Part shown: piece after piece, positions 27,288 to 34,981 of the stretch
Layout: each line of letters begins with the position of its first letter
How positions within the stretch are numbered: position 1 is the first letter of the stretch
DNA from: MFD00082-c5 sp963697995
GTDB taxonomy: Bacteria; Chlamydiota; Chlamydiia; Chlamydiales; JAJFMB01
DNA: 64,000 nucleotides
Direction: 5' to 3'
NCBI GenBank assembly: GCA_963697995.1
Contig: OY969110.1
Location: forward strand, 124,001-188,000
Translations under genes and position numbers: made by a program
Notes under the pieces: generated by a model
Databases searched by the model: none
What the model was told of the DNA's origin: nothing
What the model saw: the letters and a program-made list of their open reading frames with translations, nothing else

Positions 27288-27938
27288 ATGACAAGATTTT
27301 TTCTTCTAAAAACATTCACATTAATGGCGCTTGCAACACCTTTTGTTCATCTTGGTGCCTGTTCAATAAACGACCTAAACAAGGAGATTAAATCTCTTAA
27401 GAATAAGATAGAGTCGATTACAAGCGGAAAAAACGATGCTGTTGCTGACCTCAAAAAGGAAATCCAAGGCAATAGAACACAAATAGAACTCTTAAAAAAA
27501 GAAATAGAGATACTCAAAAAATTAACAGAAAAACTCAATCAACAGCAACAGATCGGAAAGGAATCGAAAGAGCTTGAACACATCCTAATAAAATATGGAA
27601 ACAACCCCGATAAACTCACCCCTTTTCATTATGCCATCAAGGTTGGAGATATAAATGCTGTTACCACACTACTAAACGAAAAATGCGCTGATATTTACTC
27701 TGTTGAGTATATGAATGGTTACGAAACAAAATCAAACAAAATAACACCATTAGTAAGAGCCGCTCTCTGGAACCAATACGAAATTGCAAAATTATTGATA
27801 GACCTTGGAGCTGACGTTAATGTCAGTTCCGTCAATGCTGTTATGAAACCTATGCCAGGATACACAGCTCTACATTATGCAAGAATATATGGTTCGGAAG
27901 AACTAATCTCTCTTCTTGTAGAACATGGTGGAATATAA
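27288..27938 (+). CDS. ankyrin-repeat protein with coiled coil, probable lipoprotein
   Basis: A 216-residue protein starting MTRFFLLKTFTLMALATPFV. HLGAC forms a lipobox-like end to the signal sequence. Residues about 30-100 form a strong heptad coiled coil (LNKEIKSLKNKIESI, LKKEIEILKKLTEKLNQQQQ). The C-terminal half has ankyrin repeats: TPFHYAIKVGDINAVTTLLN, TPLVRAALWNQYEIAKLLID LGADVN, and TALHYARIYGSEELISLLVE HGG. It would be a membrane-tethered ankyrin protein projected on a coiled-coil stalk. Ankyrin proteins in amoeba-associated bacteria often act on host or partner proteins. It follows HAF protein 1 closely. Confidence 0.78.
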   Translation: MTRFFLLKTFTLMALATPFVHLGACSINDLNKEIKSLKNKIESITSGKNDAVADLKKEIQGNRTQIELLKKEIEILKKLTEKLNQQQQIGKESKELEHILIKYGNNPDKLTPFHYAIKVGDINAVTTLLNEKCADIYSVEYMNGYETKSNKITPLVRAALWNQYEIAKLLIDLGADVNVSSVNAVMKPMPGYTALHYARIYGSEELISLLVEHGGI

Positions 27939-28130
27939 TGAATTAAAGCCATTAGCTTATCTCAAAAGCAGCGAACGTATTTCAAGGAGATGGCTTTTCT
28001 AGATGCTCCTCATTTCGAGAAAGGGTTATTTTGAAAAAGAATGTACAAATAACACCAAAAAAAAAAAAATTCGATTTTTTTTTTAAAAACACCTAAATAT
28101 AGTCATTTCAAAAATCCATTTTTTCTAGAC

Positions 28131-29141
28131 TTAAAGTGGGGATAAGAAAAAACCAGTTAACTTTCCCTCTTTAATTCCATGACCAACGATTTGTCCACTA
28201 TCATTGATATCGGCAGCATACTCAAGGCGTGACCAACCATCGTTATCTACAACGAGACTTAATAAATCATAAACAATACCGTCTTTAAAAATAAATGCTC
28301 TAGGCTGAGGACTATTATTCATACCCACAATATCACCATTATTATTGAGAGCAACCGCCTTAGCATTGGATTGAATCATAGCAAATTTTCCATTTTTCCA
28401 TAAAAAAGCACCACCCCCTTTTTGTCCTACAACACAACCGAAATCATTAACATCATATGGGTAAAGTTCTTCACCCACATTACCAATACCTGAGATGGAA
28501 TCACTAATACCTGTGATAAAATCCACATTCCAAATGAAATAATGGTCATATGTTTTATTAGAGATTTTAGAGGTATTATAGCCAATTACTGAGGTGTTAC
28601 TCATAGTAATTAAATTACCTCCGACACCGATTATTCTATTCGCATTATTTGAGTCAATACTCTCAAGAAAAGATAAATTTAATATGTAATAATCGTTAAT
28701 GGCGTTTATCTTCTCTGAAACTACATCTTTTATTTGTTCTGATACAGGATCCCATAAACATGAACAACTCAAGTACCTATTTGACACCTTAATATAATTT
28801 GTCCACGCAACAAAACCATTATTATTTATCACAGGAAACCTTTTATAAAATGTATCTACCGAAACTATCTTAAAACCTGTTTCTTTATCCCAAATAAATA
28901 TTGCATATTTTTGTGTGGGTATACCTTTATCTTGTTCATAATATGTGCAATACCCTACAACTTTTCCAAAATCATTAATTTTACAGGCATAGCTATGAAT
29001 AATTTCAATAGCTGAATTTCCTTTTAGTTCTTGTATATTGAATTCAGAAATTGTGTATACAGGCATGCTATACAAAATAGTTTTAGCACAGAAACAAAAC
29101 AAAAAAGCTAAATATTTAATAGAATTCACATTTCTCTCCAT
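28131..29141 (-). CDS. secreted HAF-repeat protein 2 (propeller-like)
   Basis: The start MERNVNSIKYLAFLFCFCAK gives a good signal peptide, and I prefer it to an ATG 66 bp upstream. HAF-type repeats are clear: CKINDFGKVVGYC...FIWDKETG, INNNGFVAW...SCLWDP, YDVNDFGCVVGQKGGGAFLW, VALNNNGDIVGMNN...AFIFKDG, and DINDSGQIVGHG...GFFLSPL. Five units fit a propeller. It is transcribed towards the ankyrin gene; the 190-bp gap between them has a long A run facing a long T run (28055-28085), a likely shared terminator. It is divergent from the small XRE gene at 29248. Role unknown; the location is probably the cell surface or periplasm. Confidence 0.75.
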   Translation of the reverse strand: MERNVNSIKYLAFLFCFCAKTILYSMPVYTISEFNIQELKGNSAIEIIHSYACKINDFGKVVGYCTYYEQDKGIPTQKYAIFIWDKETGFKIVSVDTFYKRFPVINNNGFVAWTNYIKVSNRYLSCSCLWDPVSEQIKDVVSEKINAINDYYILNLSFLESIDSNNANRIIGVGGNLITMSNTSVIGYNTSKISNKTYDHYFIWNVDFITGISDSISGIGNVGEELYPYDVNDFGCVVGQKGGGAFLWKNGKFAMIQSNAKAVALNNNGDIVGMNNSPQPRAFIFKDGIVYDLLSLVVDNDGWSRLEYAADINDSGQIVGHGIKEGKLTGFFLSPL

Positions 29142-29247
29142 TTTTAAAGGACCGATCATATCATAAACTAGACTTAAAGTCTTTAGATTTATCGCCTCTA
29201 GATTCATAGACTTAATGAGATTAGCCTTTCCCTAAAGGAAGGCTCTC

Positions 29248-29493
29248 ATGAAAAAAGTGAAAAAGTCTAAGTTAAAAGAAAAGAAAACACCACTACAGGA
29301 AATCTTTGGCATTTTAGTGCGAGCTCGACGAACAGAGTTAGGATTTACGCAGGAGAAACTTGCTGAATTGGCAGGATTGCATTTCACCTACGTCAGCAGT
29401 ACAGAGAGGGGTGAGCGCAATATTTCATTAGCAAACATTGAAAAATTCGCTGAGGCGCTGAATTGTTCCATGAAGGATTTGATGCCTAAATAG
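29248..29493 (+). CDS. XRE-family regulator, controller-protein-like
   Basis: An 81-residue single-domain protein: a Lys-rich N-terminus, then a helix-turn-helix (LVRARRTELGFTQEKLAELA, LHFTYVSSTERGERNISLAN, IEKFAEALNCSMKDL). The motif closely resembles controller (C) proteins of restriction-modification systems and related island regulators. A ribosome site GGAAGG precedes the ATG. It is convergent with the nuclease-like gene at 29573 (80 bp apart) and divergent from HAF protein 2, so it could control either. No methyltransferase is in sight, so a classical R-M system is not supported. Confidence 0.8.
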   Translation: MKKVKKSKLKEKKTPLQEIFGILVRARRTELGFTQEKLAELAGLHFTYVSSTERGERNISLANIEKFAEALNCSMKDLMPK

Positions 29494-29572
29494 GATCACC
29501 GCCTCGGTCATTGTGATTAATTCAAGCTCAATTTTCGCTTCAAAAAAAAAGAAGCTTTAGAAAAATAGGGCC

Positions 29573-30358
29573 CTAAAAACCGTAATTTTCCCAGGAAAAT
29601 TTGTTTAGCCTGCCAAATGTGCCATTTAATGAATTAGGAGCAGGTTCATAAACTGATCCGCATCCGTGAAGTACGGTAGCAATTTGTTGTGTTTCTACAA
29701 AATATTGAATAGGATGAGTATCATTGATTTTGGCATGATCAAACCATGGCTCATATGTCTCCATTAAATCTGTAAAAATCAAGACAAGGCATCTTAAAGG
29801 GTCTAGAGATCTTTTTAAAAACTGGGACTCTTTATTCAAATACTTTTCTTTAAGAAACTCTCTTACCCTTCTTGAGTAGTCCCATTTTTCATGTGATTTT
29901 ATAAAATGTGCGCTTGGATTAGAGTCATTAAAAACTTTAAAGTCTGGACCATGTAAATAAGTTGCCTCAATATAATACGTTTCATTATCAAAATCTGCAT
30001 GATAATCAATATTATTTTGTCTAAAATAAACTAGGTTGTAAAATCCTTTTTTTAATAGATAAATTGCAGCCCTACATTCTGCAAACATATCCGCTATAGG
30101 GTTATCAGGAATTGGGTCATTAGCGATCTCCGAATTTCGCGAGAAAATTTTTTCACCATTTGTCACATTTGTTAAAACCTCTTCTATTAAATCCTTAAGA
30201 GTTTTCCAGGAAGATGGACCTTCTGTACGATTTAAAGCTTCAAACAAAGGAGAATTAAAATAATTACTGCGATCAATACGTCTTTGAATCAATGGGCTTA
30301 GCAAACAAAACCATTGTTTTTTCTTTTCACTTTCGGGGATATGCTCAAAATGTGCCAT
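29573..30358 (-). CDS. PD-(D/E)XK nuclease-like protein, possible defence gene
   Basis: A 261-residue protein without signal peptide. Residues about 88-135 fit the PD-(D/E)XK core: a helix with Glu (IADMFAECRAAIYLLKKGFY), a strand pair NIDYHADFDNE with Asp, and TYYIEATYLHG, where IEAT takes the place of the ExK signature. Variants with EAT are known in restriction-endonuclease-like families. The remaining C-terminal part (RCLVLIFTDLMETYEPWFDH) continues the alpha/beta fold. I cannot name a family. Its setting in an integrative island next to a controller-like regulator suggests anti-phage or element-competition function, which is inference. Confidence 0.6.
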   Translation of the reverse strand: MAHFEHIPESEKKKQWFCLLSPLIQRRIDRSNYFNSPLFEALNRTEGPSSWKTLKDLIEEVLTNVTNGEKIFSRNSEIANDPIPDNPIADMFAECRAAIYLLKKGFYNLVYFRQNNIDYHADFDNETYYIEATYLHGPDFKVFNDSNPSAHFIKSHEKWDYSRRVREFLKEKYLNKESQFLKRSLDPLRCLVLIFTDLMETYEPWFDHAKINDTHPIQYFVETQQIATVLHGCGSVYEPAPNSLNGTFGRLNKFSWENYGF

Positions 30359-30697
30359 GACTAAACCTTTATATGCGCTATTCTCTCATTAAGATCGTTT
30401 TTTGACAATAAAAAGGTGTATGTGCGAATTAGTTATCGTCCTTCACTTTCGTTGTTTTGGTTATTTAAATGCCCTGAAAGCCCTTAAATCTCTTTAGACG
30501 ATACTTCCCTTGTCTAAACTCTTTCATGCGTTTTTAAGCTATTTAAAAAAGTTCCTGAGTTTTATTTATCTTAGAAAAAGCAACAGTAGAAAACGACACT
30601 TGAAAAAGTATGAGTGGTTCCACTTCTCTGCTCGTAGCTAGGTTGGCTTTCGAAAATGCAATAATGTTGTTGTTGCTGTTTTTTTAAAGCAATTTTG
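30359..30697. other. intergenic stretch
   Basis: 339 bp between the nuclease-like gene start and the end of HAF protein 3. It contains scattered short inverted repeats but no convincing gene, RNA or terminator. Confidence 0.5.
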
Positions 30698-31702
30698 TTA
30701 TTTTTCTATGTAAGGTATGGCCAAAAAGGCGTGACGTCCAGAAAATATCGTGTCAGCGGAGCCTACAGCGAAACCTTTAGAGTTTTTGTCTGCTATCCAG
30801 CAAGTGTTAGGTATATCGTAATAAAATGAGTTCTCTTCGATAAGTTTTTTTATCTGCACACCAGTAGAATAATAAAGTTTTCCTTTTATGTTCTTTTTTA
30901 GTTCGCATGGTGTGCTATCCTTTCGAATTGGTTTCCCATTTTTTATAGAGTCACATTGCGAGCATGGGATTACGTTATTTGTTTTGCTGTTGTAAAAAAA
31001 TAAACCATTTGAAAACAATATGTTTTTATTGTCGTCTATGCATGTCGTATAACTATAAGTTTCAGGTAATTCCTTGAAAACTCCATTTTCAAACTCATAA
31101 CTAACATATTTGTTATTTTGATCGTTGTATGCGTTTGATATTAAGTATCCGTTATTATTCAAGTTTACATTTGAAATGTATATGTTTTTTAGTTTTAATT
31201 GATCAGATAGCAGTTTATCTAATTCGGTCATTTTTCCGCGGTCATAAAAAACAAATTGGTTCGTCTTGTAACATAATATTTGTCCTTTATCGTTAAATTC
31301 GTATATATTTAGTTCTGATTTTCCTAGATTTTCTACATTATCAATTTCCCATAATCCCAAAGCTTGATCCCAAAAAAAGAGTGCTTGTGTATTATTATTT
31401 GAACGATATGTTCCAGTAATTTGCCCTTTATTATTTAACTTTGCTGAATCTATAAAACAATCTGTTGGTATATCGATGAAGTTAACCCCGTTATTTTGAT
31501 CCCACAAAAATAAGAATCGATTGTTTCCACTGTAACAGAATCCTAAAACTTGATCTTGTTCGTTGATTGCAATGGCCTCACTAGAGTCAGTATAGAACAA
31601 CCCAAGATCAACCATTTTATATTTTATATTATTAGCTGAAATTGTTGTGAAATGTAAAAGTAAAACAAAAAGAAGTTTTTTAAATAACATAAATTTAACC
31701 AT
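30698..31702 (-). CDS. secreted HAF-repeat protein 3 (divergent)
   Basis: Starts at MVKFMLFKKLLFVLLLHFTT, a clear signal peptide; a longer frame from 31792 would bury it and is rejected. Repeats are IAINEQDQVLGFCYSGNNRF LFLWDQ, LNNKGQITGTYRSN...LFFWDQ, and FNDKGQILCYKTNQFVFYDRG, with later units degenerate. The repeats are less regular than in the other two HAF proteins, and the C-terminal third (CSQCDSIKNGKPIRKD) has a possible Cys pair. It is the most AT-rich of the three. It stands alone between the nuclease-like gene and the replication operon. Confidence 0.7.
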   Translation of the reverse strand: MVKFMLFKKLLFVLLLHFTTISANNIKYKMVDLGLFYTDSSEAIAINEQDQVLGFCYSGNNRFLFLWDQNNGVNFIDIPTDCFIDSAKLNNKGQITGTYRSNNNTQALFFWDQALGLWEIDNVENLGKSELNIYEFNDKGQILCYKTNQFVFYDRGKMTELDKLLSDQLKLKNIYISNVNLNNNGYLISNAYNDQNNKYVSYEFENGVFKELPETYSYTTCIDDNKNILFSNGLFFYNSKTNNVIPCSQCDSIKNGKPIRKDSTPCELKKNIKGKLYYSTGVQIKKLIEENSFYYDIPNTCWIADKNSKGFAVGSADTIFSGRHAFLAIPYIEK

Positions 31703-31915
31703 TTTATTTTTTACGCAATTATATAACAAATCTGAAAAATTTTTCAATGTAAATAATATACTCCAATAAGCTATTGGTTTAAGATCGTGCACTTTATCCT
31801 CCGATGAGAATTCTTTTTAAGGAAAAATCGGCAAATTTGCAATCGTTCTGCAGCATCTTAAACCAACAGCGAAAATCCCCAATATTTAGAATGTCTTTTT
31901 TTTCAGTTGTTGTTT

Positions 31916-32245
31916 TTAAAAAAAGTTAAATGTTTCAGGCTCTTTTTTGCATTGCCTGATAAACTCCCGCACCTCTCTCTCTTCTTTAAGAAACTCTTGG
32001 GAGTATCTGCCGTGTTTCCAGTTAGCAGTTCTCTGCCGCTGCCTACCCTCTGGAGTCTTTGGCCCAGTATTGTGTTTCGGTGTAAGCCCTCCATGAAAGC
32101 GGCAGCGACCATTTTCCATAGCTGGGAGCCTGCAAGGCTGATGTCCGTTAGTTTTCGCCTTTGCTCCGCATAGTGAGCTACCCGAATAATCCCCATTATT
32201 CTTGCCTGTATCCATGAGGTTAGATTCATTACTTTTTATTGTCAT
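31916..32245 (-). CDS. small HGG-motif protein of integrative elements
   Basis: A 109-residue protein with SSLCGAKAKTNGHQPCRLPA then RCRFHGGLTPKHNTGPKTPE and GRQRQRTANWKHGRYS. The Cys-Cys...Cys-His arrangement may bind zinc. HGG..TGPKT.EG..R..AN.KHG proteins are common in phage and integrated islands of intracellular and alphaproteobacteria, with no known function. Its ATG overlaps the stop of the upstream gene by 4 bp, so it is the last gene of the helicase operon. An alternative frame over the same bases lacks these motifs. Confidence 0.75.
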   Translation of the reverse strand: MTIKSNESNLMDTGKNNGDYSGSSLCGAKAKTNGHQPCRLPAMENGRCRFHGGLTPKHNTGPKTPEGRQRQRTANWKHGRYSQEFLKEEREVREFIRQCKKEPETFNFF

Positions 32246-33057
32246 ACCCCCCTCCCGTTCCCTGAAATCATTCCACCGACAACAGCCTGCCCGCCGTTTT
32301 CAACATTGACGTGCTGGACGACAACCTTTTGCTCGCCCTTCCTTCGGTATCGCATGAGAGCTTCAAGTGTTTCATTGTAGAGCCGTGAGAGTTTTGCGGT
32401 ACGGTTTACGCAAAGATCGGTGTATTGTTGCGAAGTTCCAGGTAGACAAGGGTCTACGCCTCTAAGGTATTTCATGCTTTGCTCATGAAGGGCTATAAGG
32501 CGGGCGATAAGCTGCCCCTCATATTCGTCTTTTGGTTGCATAGCTCGCATAGCTTCCAGAATGGCGGTAACGTTCTCCCCCTGCTTACCATCCTCTTTGT
32601 AGAATCCGCAAGCCTTGTAGCACCCTTCAAAGATTTTTATCCCATATTGTAGGTCATTACATCCTGTAGCTTCGTTTATGGTGGCGGAAAATAGTTTTGA
32701 TAAGTCTCCCGATGAAAGGGGGTATCCGTCATTTGTCTCTATCGTTATTTTTCTTTTGTCTTCTTCATTCGAGGAATCGGTGTAAACGATCTGGCTTGGT
32801 TGCACCTTGTGTGTTCTATTTTCATACTTTTCTATGACCTGCTTTTGTTTTTTGTTCAAAGGAATGTAAACTTTATCGTCGCTCTCATCATCCAGAATGA
32901 CGCCCAAATCTGTGGCTTTTTTTTGTAATTTTGAGATCCTTTCATTGTTTATCTTTAATTTTACTTCTGCAATGCGCTTCTCTTCCTCTTCATTTTTCAA
33001 AGAAAGCTCTTGAGGTGTGTTGAATTCTTTTGTTGCTGGAAGGTTATTATTATCCAT
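32242..33057 (-). CDS. island protein of unknown function
   Basis: A 271-residue protein. The N-terminal 90 residues form a charged coiled coil (LKNEEEEKRIAEVKLKINNE). The C-terminus RTAKLSRLYNETLEALMRYR followed by RKGEQKVVVQHVNVENGGQA resembles a tail found on proteins encoded next to HGG-motif genes in other integrated elements. Those are sometimes thought to be terminase-small-subunit-like, but I cannot confirm that. It lies 3 bp downstream of the helicase gene and overlaps the HGG gene, so these three are one transcription unit. Confidence 0.7.
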   Translation of the reverse strand: MDNNNLPATKEFNTPQELSLKNEEEEKRIAEVKLKINNERISKLQKKATDLGVILDDESDDKVYIPLNKKQKQVIEKYENRTHKVQPSQIVYTDSSNEEDKRKITIETNDGYPLSSGDLSKLFSATINEATGCNDLQYGIKIFEGCYKACGFYKEDGKQGENVTAILEAMRAMQPKDEYEGQLIARLIALHEQSMKYLRGVDPCLPGTSQQYTDLCVNRTAKLSRLYNETLEALMRYRRKGEQKVVVQHVNVENGGQAVVGGMISGNGRGV

Positions 33058-33060
33058 TAG

Positions 33061-34764
33061 TTAAACCTTTTGTTTTATTTTCGATATAGCTTTGATCGCA
33101 TCGTATTTTGACATATTGTCAATATTGATCCCGTGAGAGTTTAGGAAAAACTTTTGCTTATTGGTAGGTGGCTCACTGAACATCAAGCGCCTGTTCTTAT
33201 TCTTCAAGGTGATGATTTTCCGTATCTCAAGAGCAGCCTGAGCCTTGCTCATGCTTTCGACATATGCCTCATTCTTTTGGAGAAAATCCTTTTGACCTTG
33301 AGTTGGTGATGAACTGGAGTTCGCCCATGATTTTGTCATGTCGGCAAATGCAATCTTGAGATAGCGTCTAGCGAAGTCCTCACAAACACCCGAGCAGTAA
33401 GCCAAGGGAAGAGGTGAGGAGGTAATTTCTTTTGAGCTACCATCTGGGAAATAAACCTTTGCTCTATACCCGTCTCCATCTGGTGTCATGACAATCTCCT
33501 GCTTGTCGTCGTCGAGAAGGCTCCATTCCCCGTCACCGATGTCAACCCAGCAAAAGCGGGTAGCTCCGATGATGTCAAAAGCTTGATCGCTAGTCTCAAC
33601 AGCACCAATTTTTGCGGTCTTATCGATCTTCTTGTCGTCAACCCCCTCTTTCTCTTCTTCCTCTTGCACCTCTTCCCTTATGTGTAGAGCTTCGGGGATT
33701 GTTTGACTTAAGGTCATGGCACTATCTAAACTATGGCTGCGGTCGGTGAAGTCCATTACAAGGCAATTCTCTTTGCCTGGCCATAGGCGAAGACCACGAC
33801 CAATACACTGTGTATAGAGAGCAGCACTCTTTGTAGGTCTAGCCATCACAACGGCATCTATCGATCCTTCGTCGTAGCCCTCAGTCAAAACCCCACAAGA
33901 AGTTGCAAGCCTAATAGAGCCGTTTTTTAAGCTCTCCAGTACATTACTCCGTTCATCGGAAGGCATTTCACCATAGACGGGTTCACAAGCGATCCCAGCC
34001 CTTTTAAATGCGTCAGCTAAGTCTTTGCAGTGCTGAACATCCACACAAAAGGCTACACCCTTTCTATTGGCGGCATAGGTTTGAAACTTATCAACGATAA
34101 AGTTATTCCGCTCCTCGGTGTTTATTGCCTCGGCTAGGTCTTCAATGGCATAGTCGCCGTTTCTGGTTTTAATTTTTTCTACGTTGAAGTTTGTGAGGAT
34201 TTTTCTGCCGATCAATGGGCTTAGATATCCTGCTTTAATCATGGTTCCAACAGAGCGGGCAAAGGTGATCTTTTCAAACATATTGCCTAGCTCTTCCCCG
34301 TCCCCCCTCATTGCTGTTGCTGTTACTCCCACCAAAAGCTTTGAGGCGAGTTCGTTGATGATAGCTTGGTAGGTGTCTGCCAAGGCATGATGCGCCTCAT
34401 CGACTAGGATAAGCTCGAAGCCCTGCCTCTTAAGAGCTTCAATCCGTTTGGGTCTGGAGCAAGTTTGAACGGAGCCCACTACTATTTGGCAATCAATTTC
34501 ATCCCGCTCGGCCTTGCAAATCCCTATGCTAACCTCAGGCCAGTAAAGCTTGAATTTATCTACTGCTTGTGTAAGTAGCTCTTCTCGATGTGCAAGCAAC
34601 AATGTTCTTACGTTGAATTTTTTAGCAATTGCAGCCATAATGACTGTTTTCCCTGATCCTGTTGGCAGAACTATCAACTGTCGACTGATACCTTGCCTAA
34701 ATTCGGTCGACACTGCTTCAAGGCACTCTATTTGATATTCTCTAAGTCTGATAATTTTATTCAT
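33061..34764 (-). CDS. superfamily 2 DEAD/DEAH helicase (COG1061-like)
   Basis: A 567-residue helicase with Walker A IVLPTGSGKTVIMAAIA, the DEAH box ELILVDEAHHALADTY, motif III VGVTATAMRGD, and motifs V/VI VLTEGYDEGSIDAVVMARPT and LYTQCIGRGLRLWPGKE. The helicase core spans about residues 1-340. The rest (VKRF-type linker, then QKFFLNSHGINIDNMSKYDA) contains a repeat of a small helical motif seen twice (LQKNEAYVESMSKAQAALEI and FLNSHGINIDNMSKYDAIKA). Such proteins accompany DUF3987 primases in integrative elements and are assumed to unwind the element's origin. First gene of a three-gene unit. Confidence 0.85.
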   Translation of the reverse strand: MNKIIRLREYQIECLEAVSTEFRQGISRQLIVLPTGSGKTVIMAAIAKKFNVRTLLLAHREELLTQAVDKFKLYWPEVSIGICKAERDEIDCQIVVGSVQTCSRPKRIEALKRQGFELILVDEAHHALADTYQAIINELASKLLVGVTATAMRGDGEELGNMFEKITFARSVGTMIKAGYLSPLIGRKILTNFNVEKIKTRNGDYAIEDLAEAINTEERNNFIVDKFQTYAANRKGVAFCVDVQHCKDLADAFKRAGIACEPVYGEMPSDERSNVLESLKNGSIRLATSCGVLTEGYDEGSIDAVVMARPTKSAALYTQCIGRGLRLWPGKENCLVMDFTDRSHSLDSAMTLSQTIPEALHIREEVQEEEEKEGVDDKKIDKTAKIGAVETSDQAFDIIGATRFCWVDIGDGEWSLLDDDKQEIVMTPDGDGYRAKVYFPDGSSKEITSSPLPLAYCSGVCEDFARRYLKIAFADMTKSWANSSSSPTQGQKDFLQKNEAYVESMSKAQAALEIRKIITLKNKNRRLMFSEPPTNKQKFFLNSHGINIDNMSKYDAIKAISKIKQKV

Positions 34765-34858
34765 TTACATATTCCAGCTTCTTACATTATAAAGTTAGGG
34801 ATCATCATTTCCTTCGTGGCTATTTTTACCCTCATACCTAACCTAAGGAACTGACAAA

Positions 34859-34965
34859 ACCGACAAATCTGAGTTTTCGACAACATTTGCTCAAAACTCC
34901 CACTTCAAGCTACCGACAAAACCGACAGATTTATCAAATTCACCAGATTTGTCGGTTCTGTCGGT
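34859..34965. other. iteron-like array, candidate replication origin of the island
   Basis: ACCGACA occurs at 34859, 34912 and 34921, and its complement TGTCGGT at 34950 and 34959. The two direct and two inverted units are each spaced 9 bp apart and face each other around an AT-rich centre at about 34938. The arms of 21 bp match at 18 positions. The array lies in the 217-bp gap between the primase-like and helicase genes, the expected place for an initiator binding site. A hairpin role is the alternative. Confidence 0.55.
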
Positions 34966-34981
34966 TTCTCGTTCTACATAT

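Noticed and set aside
29248..30358. Complete restriction-modification system
   Set aside because: No methyltransferase motif (NPPY, PCQ, FxGxG) is present in any neighbouring protein.
31903..32229. Alternative minus-strand frame over the HGG-motif gene
   Set aside because: Lacks the HGG/TGPKT/KHG motifs and the start overlap with the upstream gene that the chosen frame has.
34859..34965. Terminator for the primase-like gene
   Set aside because: The inverted arms could pair, but there is no T-run and the 9-bp-spaced direct heptamers are better explained as binding sites.
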